This document shows positions 35,403-42,965 of a DNA stretch of 64,000 nucleotides, in pieces. Each line of letters begins with the position of its first letter. Position 1 is the first letter of the stretch. Source of the DNA: Geobacter sp. Lineage in GTDB: Bacteria > Desulfobacterota > Desulfuromonadia > Geobacterales > Geobacteraceae. The stretch is from the NCBI GenBank assembly GCA_003490025.1, contig DNJC01000116.1, positions 1 to 64,000 on the forward strand, given 5' to 3'. The notes under the pieces are model-generated. The model saw only the letters and a program-made list of their open reading frames with translations. It did not search any database and had not been told where the DNA came from. A program made the translations under genes and the position numbers.

Positions 35403-36842
35403 ATGTTCCGTCGCACCAAGATCGTCGCCACCGTAGGACCCGCCTGCGACTCAAGCGAAAAGCTCAACGACCTGATGCGGGCCGGCGTGGACGTCTTCCG
35501 GCTCAACTTCTCCCACGGCGACCACGCCGGGAAGAGCGCCGTGATCCGCAGCATCAGGGACCTCTCGCTCCGGCACGGGCACGTGGTCGCCATCCTGGGA
35601 GACCTGCAGGGACCCAAGATCCGGACCGGCCTGATGCAGGGGGGGGGGATGCAGCTTCTCGCCGGGAGCGAGGTGACCGTGACCACCAGGGAGGTGATGG
35701 GGGAGGGGAACGTGATCCCCACCATCTACAAGGGGCTGCCGCGGGACGTGCGGCCGGCGGACCGGATACTTCTGGACGACGGGCTGATGGAGCTGAGGGT
35801 GCTCGGGGTGGAGGGGGACGACGTCCGCTGCCAGGTGGTGAGCGGCGGCTGGCTTAAGGACCGCAAGGGGATCAACCTCCCCGGCGCCAAGGTTTCCGCC
35901 CCGGCCCTGACCGACAAGGACCGGGAGGACCTGCAGTTCTGCATCAGGGAGGAACTCGACTACGTCGCCCTTTCCTTCGTGCGCGAGGCCTCGGACGTGC
36001 TGGAGCTGAAGGAGATCCTGGACGGAAGCGGATCGCCCTTGAGGGTGATCGCCAAGATCGAGAAACCCGAGGCGGTGGTCAACTTCGCCGAGATCCTTAA
36101 GGTGAGCGACGGGATCATGGTGGCGCGCGGCGACCTGGGGGTGGAGATCAGCCCCGAGAAGGTGCCGCTGATCCAGAAGCGGATCATCAGGAGCTGCAAC
36201 GAGGCGGGGAAACCGGTGATCACGGCCACCCAGATGCTGGAGAGCATGATCAACAACCCGCGACCCACCCGCGCCGAGACCTCGGACGTCGCCAACGCCA
36301 TCCTCGACGGGACCGACGCGATAATGCTCTCCGCCGAGACCGCCTCCGGCAAGTACCCGATAGAAGCGGTCTCCATGATGGTGCAGGTGGCGCACGACGT
36401 GGAAGGGGATCCCCAGCTGATGCCCCAGGTGTTCCACTTTGTCGCGGCGGAGCAGGGGGGAGTGCCCAGCGTCTCCGAGGTGATCGGGCTTGCCGCCTGC
36501 AGGGCCGCGGAGAGCGTCAAGGCCGCCGCCATACTCGCCTTCACCCAGACCGGGAGCACGGCCGCCCTGGTCTCCAAGTGCCGCCCCACGCTCCCGATCA
36601 TCGCGGTGACCCCGTCGCAGCAGGTGCGCCGCAGGCTCGCCCTCTACTCGGGCGTCCAGTCGCTCAGGGTCGACATCGAGGGGGATACCGAGTCGCAGAT
36701 CCGTTCGGTGGACGAGGCGGTGGTGGCGACCAGCTGGCTTCACGCGGGAGAGCTGGTGGTGATCACCATGGGGAGCCCGGTCTCCTCGCCCGGTACCACC
36801 AACCTGATGAAGGTGCACCGTCTGGAGAGCCCGGACGTGTAG
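35403..36842 (+). CDS. pyk: Pyruvate kinase
   Basis: 479 residues, full length. It converts phosphoenolpyruvate and ADP to pyruvate and ATP in glycolysis. Signatures: TKIVATVGPACDS at the N-terminus, RLNFSHGDH, GDLQGPKIRTG, KDRKGINLPGA, the active-site block VIAKIEKPEAV, MVARGDLGVEI, QMLESMINNPRPTRAE and SAETASGKYP. The C-terminal alpha/beta allosteric-type domain is present (TQTGSTAALVSKCRPTLPI). SD GAGGAG precedes the ATG. No terminator is obvious; downstream DNA holds short direct repeats. Confidence 0.97.
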   Translation: MFRRTKIVATVGPACDSSEKLNDLMRAGVDVFRLNFSHGDHAGKSAVIRSIRDLSLRHGHVVAILGDLQGPKIRTGLMQGGGMQLLAGSEVTVTTREVMGEGNVIPTIYKGLPRDVRPADRILLDDGLMELRVLGVEGDDVRCQVVSGGWLKDRKGINLPGAKVSAPALTDKDREDLQFCIREELDYVALSFVREASDVLELKEILDGSGSPLRVIAKIEKPEAVVNFAEILKVSDGIMVARGDLGVEISPEKVPLIQKRIIRSCNEAGKPVITATQMLESMINNPRPTRAETSDVANAILDGTDAIMLSAETASGKYPIEAVSMMVQVAHDVEGDPQLMPQVFHFVAAEQGGVPSVSEVIGLAACRAAESVKAAAILAFTQTGSTAALVSKCRPTLPIIAVTPSQQVRRRLALYSGVQSLRVDIEGDTESQIRSVDEAVVATSWLHAGELVVITMGSPVSSPGTTNLMKVHRLESPDV

Positions 36843-36888
36843 CTGGTTTTCACCCATCCCCACCCCGTCCCTCCCCCTTTCTCCCCCT

Positions 36889-36939
36889 TCAGTATGAATT
36901 CGGCCCATTTGTCCCTCCACTCAGTATGAATTCGGCCCA
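36889..36939 (+). repeat. 19-bp direct repeat pair
   Basis: TCAGTATGAATTCGGCCCA occurs at 36889-36907 and exactly again at 36921-36939, 32 bp apart, in the pyk-arsC gap. The same gap holds pyrimidine-rich repeat-like DNA. Confidence 0.9.
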
Positions 36940-37109
36940 CGCGTCCCTCCCCCTTCAAGGGGGAGGCCAGGAGGGGGATGGGTTTCCGGAAGATTCTCAC
37001 AGTGCAGGATTCCATTTGACTGTATCCGCCAAAGCGGATATGTTTGTCCCCGGAGCAAGGAAGCGAGCAGTTCGCTCCCCGATCTCAACAACTGATACCG
37101 GAGAAAGAC

Positions 37110-37565
37110 GTGAAAAAGAAAAGGGTGCTGTTTCTCTGCACGCATAACTCCTGCCGGTCCCAGATGGCGGAGGGGATAGTCAACGAGGAACTGGGCGAAG
37201 CTTTCGAGGCCTTTTCCGCAGGGACCGTTGCGACCAGGGTGAACCCGCTGGCGGTAAAGGTGCTGTCGGAGATCGGCATAGACATCTCGGGGCACGAGTC
37301 CAAGGCCCTGGAGAGGTTCGCCGGCGAGAGCTTCGACTACGTGATCACCCTGTGCGGTTCGGCCAACGAGGAGTGCCCGCTTTTCTTCGGCGGCGTGCGG
37401 CGGGTCCATATCGGGTTCGACGACCCTTCGCAGCTCCCGGGGGAACCGGAGGCCGTGTTGCCGGAGTACAGGAGGGTGAGGGACCGGATCAGGAAGGAGA
37501 TCGTGGCCTACCTGGGCAAGGATGCGGGTGAACCGGTCGTCTCCGGCGGGAGGGAGCAGCGATGA
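37110..37565 (+). CDS. arsC: Thioredoxin-type arsenate reductase (low-MW phosphatase fold)
   Basis: 151 residues from a GTG start at 37110, supported by SD CGGAGA; the upstream frame is not conserved-looking. The P-loop CTHNSCRS is the CX5R active site. The resolving cysteines lie in ITLCGSANEECPLF (C-x6-C), as in Staphylococcus pI258-type ArsC, which reduces arsenate to arsenite with thioredoxin. The acid DDPSQLPG follows. No arsenite exporter or ArsR is next to it. Instead its stop overlaps the hgcA start (ATGA), with the hgcA SD inside its last codons, so arsC and hgcA are translationally coupled. A wider role with thiol-reactive metals is inferred. Confidence 0.92.
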   Translation: MKKKRVLFLCTHNSCRSQMAEGIVNEELGEAFEAFSAGTVATRVNPLAVKVLSEIGIDISGHESKALERFAGESFDYVITLCGSANEECPLFFGGVRRVHIGFDDPSQLPGEPEAVLPEYRRVRDRIRKEIVAYLGKDAGEPVVSGGREQR

Positions 37566-38722
37566 AATCACGACAGTTCAAGAAAATAACCGTGGCGCAG
37601 CCGAAGGGGACGAAGCTGAACGGGGGGTGCGCCCCCGGCGCCGCAGCCGACCCCGATGCGCCCCCCTGCTGAGGGCCGCGCACCTCCGCCGGCGGCGGAG
37701 AGGTCACGGACCGGGTCCCCGGCTTCCTGCGCTGGTACCCGGCCGGCGGCGGACAGGTGCCGCAGATAGCCACGGCGCTTTCCTTCGGTGATCACCTGGG
37801 AGCCTGCAAGGCCCGCTGGGGGATCAACCGGATGAACTACCTGGTGCCGGCGGGGCTCTACGCCATCGGGGAACCGGGCGGCGCTTCCCCCGTCGTGGTG
37901 ACGGCGAACTACAAGATGAGCTTCGACCTGGTGCGGAGCGCGCTGAAGGGGCGGAGCGTCTGGCTCCTGGTGCTGGAGACCTTCGGGATCAACGTCTGGT
38001 GCGCGGCCGGGAAGGGGAGCTTCGGGACCGACGAGCTGGTGCGCCGTGTGGCGAAGAGCCGGCTTTCCGGTGTGGTGTCCCACCGGAGGCTGATCCTCCC
38101 GATCCTAGGCGGGCCGGGTGTTTCGGCGCACCTGGTCAAGAAGCACTCCGGGTTCGACGTCGCCTACGCCACCATCCGGGCCGCCGACCTCCCCGAGTAC
38201 CTCGACAACGGCGGGGTGACCACCCAGGCGATGAGGGAGCTGACCTTCAACTGGTACGAGCGGCTGGTCCTGGTTCCGGTGGAGCTGGTCCTGGTGCTGA
38301 AGTCGACGGCTCTCATCGGGGGAGTGCTTTACCTTGCCGCGCTTCTCTCGGCGGGTGCGGGGGACGCCGCCACGCTCCTGTCGGCATACGTGGGGGCGGT
38401 TTTCACCGGGACGGCGGTGGCGCCCCTGTTTTTGCCGCTCCTGCCCGGCAGGAGCTTCGCCATCAAGGGCGCTTTCGCGGGGATCGTCTACACCCTGCTT
38501 CTCTTTGCCGCGGCGGGTGACCGGTGGGGGATCCCGACGACGGCCGCCGCCTTCCTGGCCCTTCCCGCCGTAAGCTCCTTTTTCACCCTCAACTTCACCG
38601 GCTGCACCACCTACACCTCCCGGTCCGGGGTGAAGAAGGAGATGCACCTCGGGCTGCCGGTGATGGGCGTTGCGCTATTTGCCGCACTGATCCTGCTGGT
38701 CGCGGGAAAGGTGCTTTCCTGA
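37562..38722 (+). CDS. hgcA: HgcA corrinoid protein for mercury methylation, putative selenoprotein (UGA at codon 37)
   Basis: 386 residues if the in-frame UGA (37670-37672) is read as selenocysteine. HgcA transfers a methyl group from a corrinoid to Hg(II). The cap-helix motif NVWCAAGKG is intact (Cys147 in this numbering), preceded by RWGINRMNYLV. Five membrane helices form the C-terminal half, with TLNFTGCTTYTS between the last two. The ATG overlaps the arsC stop (ATGA), with SD GGAGGGAG 6 nt upstream. Starting after the UGA (for example GTG 37757) would cut into the conserved VPQIATALSFGDHLG region and lacks an SD. The N-terminal extension reads CAPGAAADPDAPPC-U-GPR, placing a vicinal Cys-Sec pair. 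hgcB follows 13 nt downstream. Confidence 0.85.
37684..37700 (+). promoter_or_regulatory. SECIS-like hairpin downstream of the UGA in hgcA
   Basis: Exactly 11 nt after the UGA, a 17-nt hairpin with 7-bp stem CTCCGCC / GGCGGAG and loop GGC (or 6 bp with loop CGGCG). Offset and length equal those of the minimal fdhF SECIS of Escherichia coli. The local DNA is very GC-rich, so a chance hairpin is possible. Confidence 0.6.
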
Positions 38723-38735
38723 TGGAGGTGGAGCT

Positions 38736-39026
38736 ATGAAAGGGTTCAGGTATCTGGAAGGGGTGGCCACGCTGGAGCTGGACCGGGCGCTTTGTGTCGG
38801 CTGCGGCAGGTGTTTGGAGGTCTGCCCGCACCAGGTGTTCGAGATGGAACAAAAGAGGGCGCGCCTCTGCGACAGGGACGCCTGCATGGAGTGCGGCGCC
38901 TGCGCCAGGAACTGCCCGGTGGCGGCGATCAGGGTCGACGCCGGGGTGGGATGCGCCAGCGGGATGATCAGCGAGTGGCTGAGGGAGAGGAACATCCGCG
39001 GCGCGGGCGGCGGGTGCTGCGATTAA
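38736..39026 (+). CDS. hgcB: HgcB ferredoxin of mercury methylation
   Basis: 96 residues. Two bacterial [4Fe-4S] motifs, CVGCGRCLEVCP and CMECGACARNCP, plus the extra conserved Cys in GVGCASGM and the vicinal C-terminal cysteines (GGGCCD) that mark HgcB. It reduces the HgcA corrinoid and may bind Hg(II) through the terminal Cys pair. SD GGAGG precedes the ATG, 13 nt after hgcA. Together the two genes are the known minimal set for making methylmercury, so the organism is predicted to methylate mercury. Confidence 0.95.
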   Translation: MKGFRYLEGVATLELDRALCVGCGRCLEVCPHQVFEMEQKRARLCDRDACMECGACARNCPVAAIRVDAGVGCASGMISEWLRERNIRGAGGGCCD

Positions 39027-39053
39027 TAAGACAGACAAAGATTAAGATTAAGA

Positions 39054-39947
39054 CTAAGGGGAATCGGAAGGTTTCACCACGCCGTGCAGCCCGGTGAGGA
39101 GGTTCGCGCCGGGAGGGTTGCTCAGGGCCGCGGCAAATCCCCCGCTCTCCTCCACCCGCCGGAAAACCGCCACGGTCCGCTCCACCGCCTCGCCCGCCAG
39201 ATCGTCCAGCGACGAACTGTTGAACTCCCTGCTCTCCGGATGACGCCAGCTCGCCGTCACACCGATCCCCTGGTGCGCCGCCGGCCGCAGCGGGTAGAAC
39301 AGGTGCCGCTGCTCCCTGAACGGCGAACCGCAGGCCCTCCCCAACACCCTCACCGCGATCTTCCAGAAGCTCTTGTCGTACATCCCCTGGAAACGGCAGT
39401 GGAGCGCCAGGGAGTGCTCCAGGGCCCTTAGCGGCAGTTCCTCCTCCGGATCGAAGAGATGCCTCGCCGCCTTCAGCATCACCTCCCTGCCTGCCGGGCC
39501 AAGGAGCCTGTCCAGCCTCCGCTCCTGCGGGGCCCTCCCCTGCCTCAGGAAATGGAGGTCGATCGCCGTCTCCAGCCGGTAGTGTTCGCCGATGCAGCTC
39601 CCCGCCGCGGCGTAGACGTAGGGGTGGAGGACGATGTCCGCCTTCATGTGGCAGATCACCCCCAGGAAACAGGCGAAAAGCGGGTCCGGTATCCCGGCGG
39701 GGTGGTCGCGCTCGGCGCGGATCAGCGGCGCGTAGCTGTTTCCGGCCGCGTCGTGGAACCGGTGACCGAGTCGGCGGGCCGTTGGGTGATATGGCCCACG
39801 GAAGATGTGCGCCAGCGTGTCCGGCAGGACCGCTCCCCCAAGGTAGGCGGCACGGTGCTGCGCTATGCTTCTTTGCACCCTCCCCCCCTCAGGCAGGGAG
39901 GCGAGGACGCGTTCGGCCAGCATCCAGTGGGTGAGTTCCTTGGGCAT
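39054..39947 (-). CDS. Zinc-dependent phospholipase C-like protein (PF00882 type)
   Basis: 297 residues, no signal peptide. The N-terminal THWMLAERVLASLP and the later histidine-rich positions (AHIFRGPYHPTARRLGHRFHD; VICHMKADIVLHPYVY) fit the Zn_dep_PLPC family, in which His/Asp residues bind zinc. Members without export signals occur widely in Geobacter, and their substrate is uncertain. SD CCGGAG lies 5 nt before the ATG. It is transcribed against hgcB. Between their ends is a short AGATTA-type repeat. Confidence 0.75.
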   Translation of the reverse strand: MPKELTHWMLAERVLASLPEGGRVQRSIAQHRAAYLGGAVLPDTLAHIFRGPYHPTARRLGHRFHDAAGNSYAPLIRAERDHPAGIPDPLFACFLGVICHMKADIVLHPYVYAAAGSCIGEHYRLETAIDLHFLRQGRAPQERRLDRLLGPAGREVMLKAARHLFDPEEELPLRALEHSLALHCRFQGMYDKSFWKIAVRVLGRACGSPFREQRHLFYPLRPAAHQGIGVTASWRHPESREFNSSSLDDLAGEAVERTVAVFRRVEESGGFAAALSNPPGANLLTGLHGVVKPSDSP

Positions 39948-40049
39948 CGCTACTCCGGTTCATGGGTGGCACTATACTGCCGGTGAGGGCGGACCTCGCG
40001 GCGCAGCGCCAGTTTAAAGGAAACCTCTCCCGGCTGCAACCATTCCCGC

Positions 40050-40215
40050 TACAAAGGCAGTTACGCAGAGAACGCTGAGAACCGCTGAGGACGCAGGGAA
40101 AACGAAAGGAGCGAAAGACGACAACCACTTTGAATCTGGTTTTCCCCTGAAAAGGTTTTCTCCCCGTTCTCTGCGGCCGTTCTCGGCGTCCTCTGCGCTA
40201 CTGCTTTTTGGGTCG
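40050..40215. repeat. Inverted pair of dispersed repeat (CGCAGAGAACGC family)
   Basis: ACGCAGAGAACGCTGAGAAC near 40062 and its rough inverted counterpart (CGTTCTCTGCGG, GCGTCCTCTGCGCTA) near 40160-40205. Related stretches occur at 41909-41970, 42921-42965 and 58431-58490. The gene-free stretch 39948-40293 holds nothing else I can support. Confidence 0.7.
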
Positions 40216-40293
40216 CCTCGCGTTGCTTGACTACCGGTGCAAAGCTGTTAAAAACTCCTAATGCGCGAAGGGGCCACAATAAGGAGACGATAT

Positions 40294-40590
40294 ATGGAGA
40301 AGCAGATGGTTAAAATCAGTTCGTGCAACGTCACGCAATGTGCCTATAACAAACACAACTCCTGCCACACGCTCGCCATCACGGTCGGCGGCCCGAGTGA
40401 TCCCTGTCCCAATTGCGACACCTTCATGCAGGGGAGCCAGAAGGGTGGTCTCGCCGACGTCCAGGGGGGCATCGGCGCCTGCAAGGTGGAAAAGTGCAGC
40501 TACAACCAGGCCTTCGAGTGCAACGCGCCCAGCGTCGATGTCGGCATGCACGAGTCGCACCCCGATTGCTTCACCTTTAAGCCCAGGTAA
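40294..40590 (+). CDS. DUF1540-type Cys-rich small protein
   Basis: 98 residues from the ATG at 40294, with SD AAGGAGA. Two copies of a Cys motif, SCNVTQCAYNKHNSCHTLAI and ACKVEKCSYNQAFECNAPSV, each C-x4-C-x7-C plus a further Cys/His region (CPNCDTF; HPDCFTF), as in DUF1540 proteins, which probably bind metal. No export signal, so cytoplasmic. The function of the family is unknown. It stands alone, with no operon partner. Confidence 0.85.
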   Translation: MEKQMVKISSCNVTQCAYNKHNSCHTLAITVGGPSDPCPNCDTFMQGSQKGGLADVQGGIGACKVEKCSYNQAFECNAPSVDVGMHESHPDCFTFKPR

Positions 40591-40756
40591 TTTCCCGGGC
40601 CGGCCGGGTTCCCTCAAAACTTGCCCCCTTCACGCATCCTTCAAACATTCCGGCATGTTCGGCCTCACATCCGTAATTCGACTTTTGGCGATTGTTGTGT
40701 ATCCTTTCAACTTTGGTTCCCGTGGCTTGCGGCACTGAAGGGAAGGAGGAGCGCAG

Positions 40757-40945
40757 ATGGCATCGGAGGTATACGTTGATCAAGAGATATGCATCGGGTG
40801 CGGGCTTTGTGTCAGCATCGTCCCGGAGGTGTTCCGGTTGAACGATGCCGGAGTATCGGAGGTGCACAACCAGGAAGGAGCCGCGCAAGCGAAGGTGCAG
40901 GAGGCGATAGACAGCTGCCCGGTGAACTGCATACACTGGCGCTAG
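40757..40945 (+). CDS. Small single-cluster [4Fe-4S] ferredoxin
   Basis: 62 residues. The cluster ligands are CIGCGLC and a distant Cys in SCPVNC; VPEVFRLND is typical of the Thermotoga/Desulfovibrio-type monocluster ferredoxins. It is a cytoplasmic low-potential electron carrier. SD GGAGG lies upstream. The next gene, a small helical protein, starts 23 nt later and may be co-transcribed. Confidence 0.92.
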   Translation: MASEVYVDQEICIGCGLCVSIVPEVFRLNDAGVSEVHNQEGAAQAKVQEAIDSCPVNCIHWR

Positions 40946-40967
40946 GGGCGCGAAAGGGGAGGGTGAC

Positions 40968-41237
40968 ATGACGTTCGAACTGAGAGAGGAGCGGGTGCGG
41001 GAACTTGGCGAGGAGAGCTACCTGGTGCTCAAGGAGAGCTACCAGTCGGTTCGGGAGCTGAAGGCGTTGGTGGAGCGGCTGCACGCAGCCTACCTGCGGG
41101 GGGACACCTCGCAGATGGACGTGGTCGGCGCCGTGAAGCTCACCGTCGACCGCCTGTACGACGACCTTGAGCGCTACCTGCGTCCCGGCGTCGACCCTGA
41201 CAGCGCCTACGACGACGCCAGGACCGAAAACTCCTGA
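40968..41237 (+). CDS. Small helical protein, unknown function
   Basis: 89 residues, almost wholly helical and charged (LKESYQSVRELKALVERLHA; LTVDRLYDDLERYL), with no Cys, signal or membrane segment. SD AGGG lies before the ATG. It follows the ferredoxin by 23 nt and ends before a strong terminator, so the two form a small operon. No family recognised. Confidence 0.7.
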   Translation: MTFELREERVRELGEESYLVLKESYQSVRELKALVERLHAAYLRGDTSQMDVVGAVKLTVDRLYDDLERYLRPGVDPDSAYDDARTENS

Positions 41238-41270
41238 CCGCTCGCCCTGGCGGAAGGTCTCCCCTGGACG

Positions 41271-41299
41271 AAAAAAAGCCCGCTCTACGCGGGCTTTTT
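41271..41299 (+). terminator. Terminator of the ferredoxin operon
   Basis: Stem AAAGCCCGC / GCGGGCTTT with loop TCTAC and T-run; A-run on the other side, so it may also serve the minus-strand ferritin-like gene. Confidence 0.88.
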
Positions 41300-41325
41300 C
41301 ATTTCTCGCTCCGGTTCCCCGGAGG

Positions 41326-41808
41326 TCAGAGGGTTTTCAGGTTGCTGAACTCGCCCGACTCGAGGTAGTTTTTCGGCGCCTCCACGAAGGAGTAGATGTT
41401 CTCCACCGTTTCCAGGTGGCGCCGTTCCTCATCCGCCAGCATCATCAGGCAGCTTCTTGTCGCGTCGTTCACCGCCAGCCCCGCCAGTTCCTCGTAGAAC
41501 CTGATGTCCTCTTCCTCCTTTTTCACGGCGAAGATGTAGAGGTCCGGGTCTTTCTCCGTTTCCTCCAGGAGTTCGCGTTGGGTGAGATGCGGTTTGAAGC
41601 TGCACACGGCGCCGTTGAGCCCGTCCAGTCTCTGATCCGCCGCGGCCCTGTCTCTCAGCCTCCTCAGGTTCTCTTCGTGCTCGTCTTCCGCCGCCACCAG
41701 CATCGAAAAGAGATTCTTCATCTCGGGATTAGTGGCTTCCGCTTCCAGACCTTCATAGTATGACTTGGTTTCTTCCTCTATTTTAATAGCGCAATCGAAA
41801 ACGTTCAT
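41326..41808 (-). CDS. Ferritin-like diiron protein (rubrerythrin-like, no rubredoxin domain)
   Basis: 160 residues from the ATG at 41808, with SD AAAGGGGG; the frame can be read back to TTG 41829, but that would include the SD. Two helical pairs carry ferritin-type ligands: KIEEETKSYYEGL with AAEDEHEENL, and KKEEEDIRFYEEL with ADEERRHLETV (Glu and ExxH). This is the rubrerythrin/YciE-like fold, which handles peroxide or iron. It lacks the C-terminal Cys4 rubredoxin domain. It is convergent with the ferredoxin operon. Confidence 0.85.
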   Translation of the reverse strand: MNVFDCAIKIEEETKSYYEGLEAEATNPEMKNLFSMLVAAEDEHEENLRRLRDRAAADQRLDGLNGAVCSFKPHLTQRELLEETEKDPDLYIFAVKKEEEDIRFYEELAGLAVNDATRSCLMMLADEERRHLETVENIYSFVEAPKNYLESGEFSNLKTL

Positions 41809-41908
41809 GGTGTTACCCCCTTTTGTCAAAGACCGTCAAATACTGCCTGTGACACATTATACCAGAATGCGCATCCGCAAGTGTAGTCATAGTTCAACCT
41901 CCCGAAGC

Positions 41909-41970
41909 CTTCCCTGCGTCCTCCGCGGTTCTCCGCGTACTGCGCGTAACAGCTTTAGGTTTGAAAGCTG
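41909..41970. repeat. Dispersed repeat (CCCTGCGTCCTCCGCGGTTC family)
   Basis: CCCTGCGTCCTCCGCGGTTC followed by TCCGCGTACTGCGCGTAAC and a CTTTAGGTTTG tail. It matches 58436-58490 over about 55 bp and weakly the stretch before 42965. Confidence 0.8.
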
Positions 41971-42000
41971 AGGCCAGGGAATAAACCAAAATATAATTGG

Positions 42001-42025
42001 TAATAACCGCTGCTGTGGGTTATTA
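42001..42025. promoter_or_regulatory. Operator-like inverted repeat before the HipB-type gene
   Basis: TAATAACC-N9-GGTTATTA, a perfect 8-bp inverted repeat 31 bp upstream of the ATG of the XRE regulator. It is a probable autoregulatory site. Confidence 0.6.
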
Positions 42026-42055
42026 TGCCAACTGCAGTTTGTATTAGGAGGGAAA

Positions 42056-42346
42056 ATGATTGCAGCCCCAAAACTGGAAGCACTTGGTTTAAGACTGCGG
42101 AGGCAGCGGCTGAAGCGGAACGAGTCGCAGGCAGTCTTCGCATCCCGCATAGGCGTCAGCATACCGACCCTCCACAAGATGGAATCCGGAGACGCAACGG
42201 TCCAGGTAGGGCACTGGATGGCCGCATTGGACATCCTGGACCGCACCGAGGACATCGATGCGCTCCTCTCCGAAACAGACCTTTTCGATCTGTATGAAAA
42301 GCAGGCTGGTGGCGCCCGTAAGAGGGCTTCAAGGAAGGTATCGTGA
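42056..42346 (+). CDS. XRE-family antitoxin-like regulator (HipB type)
   Basis: 96 residues, with a helix-turn-helix at about 14-65 (LRRQRLKRNESQAVFASRIG; VSIPTLHKMESG). SD GGAGGG lies directly before the ATG. Its stop overlaps a GTG that begins a hipA fragment, the usual hipBA coupling. The toxin partner is broken, so this may be an orphan antitoxin or a decaying module. Confidence 0.82.
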   Translation: MIAAPKLEALGLRLRRQRLKRNESQAVFASRIGVSIPTLHKMESGDATVQVGHWMAALDILDRTEDIDALLSETDLFDLYEKQAGGARKRASRKVS

Positions 42347-42902
42347 TCTATAAAATCCTGGTCTGGGACAGGACAAAGAAAGAGTCCCGTCTGGTCGGTG
42401 AGATGGTCTGCGACATCGATGACAGGGGGGGCGGCGGCACATGATCAGTTTTCAGACCCTGCTGCAGGCGGAAGGGTTCTACCAGATGCGCTATCCGGAC
42501 CTTCTGGGTGTGGTTCGCAAATACAGCAGCGATCCGCAGACGGATGCGGAACTGCTGTATCGCCAGATGGTCTTCAATGGTGTGATCGGCAATACCGACG
42601 ACCACCTGAAGAATTTCTGGATGTTGCATCAGCACGGTCTCGGCTGGAGGTTGTCGCCCGCTTTCGACCTGATTCCCGATGTGGGAAGGAGAGGGGAGCA
42701 CGTCCTTTTCTTCGATCTCGGCGCCTACTATCCGGGACGCAAAAAGATAGAGGCGCTGGGCAAGAACTGGGGGATACGTGGTGCGGAAGAAGTAGTCGCC
42801 CAGGTGATTGCCGCGGTAAGCGACTGGAAAGCCGAATTCGCCGGTGCGGGCGTACCGGAGCGGGATGTCCGGCGTTTCCTTGATATCGACTCAAGGTGCT
42901 GA
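42343..42902 (+). pseudogene. hipA remnant (internal deletion and frameshift)
   Basis: A GTG at 42343 overlaps the antitoxin stop and opens a HipA-like N-terminus (IYKILVWDRTKKESRLVGEM) that ends at a TGA near 42443 after about 33 codons. A second frame (42441-42902, 153 residues) carries the HipA C-terminal kinase part: the catalytic loop GNTDDHLKNFW and LSPAFDLIP. Intact HipA is about 420-440 residues, so most of the N-terminal and middle part has been lost. This UGA is not a recoding case, because the frames differ on its two sides. An intact homologue lies at 60999-62255. Confidence 0.82.
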
Positions 42903-42965
42903 AAGCCGTATCGCGGAGGGCGCTTCCTTCAGCCTTCCTCGCGTACTCCGCGGCCCCTCTCAAGC

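Noticed and set aside
36889..36939. CRISPR-like array
   Set aside because: Only two 19-bp direct repeats with one spacer; no further units and no cas genes in the window.
37757..38722. hgcA starting at GTG 37757
   Set aside because: This start cuts a conserved region, has no SD and ignores the ATGA-coupled ATG at 37562; read-through of the UGA explains the locus better.
39783..39799. TGGGTGATATGGCCCAC matching the activator palindrome
   Set aside because: It lies inside the phospholipase-like coding region with no sigma-54 promoter nearby.
42343..42902. hipA remnant as a fourth UGA-recoded gene
   Set aside because: Its two parts are in different frames and about 250 codons are missing, so this is decay and not recoding.
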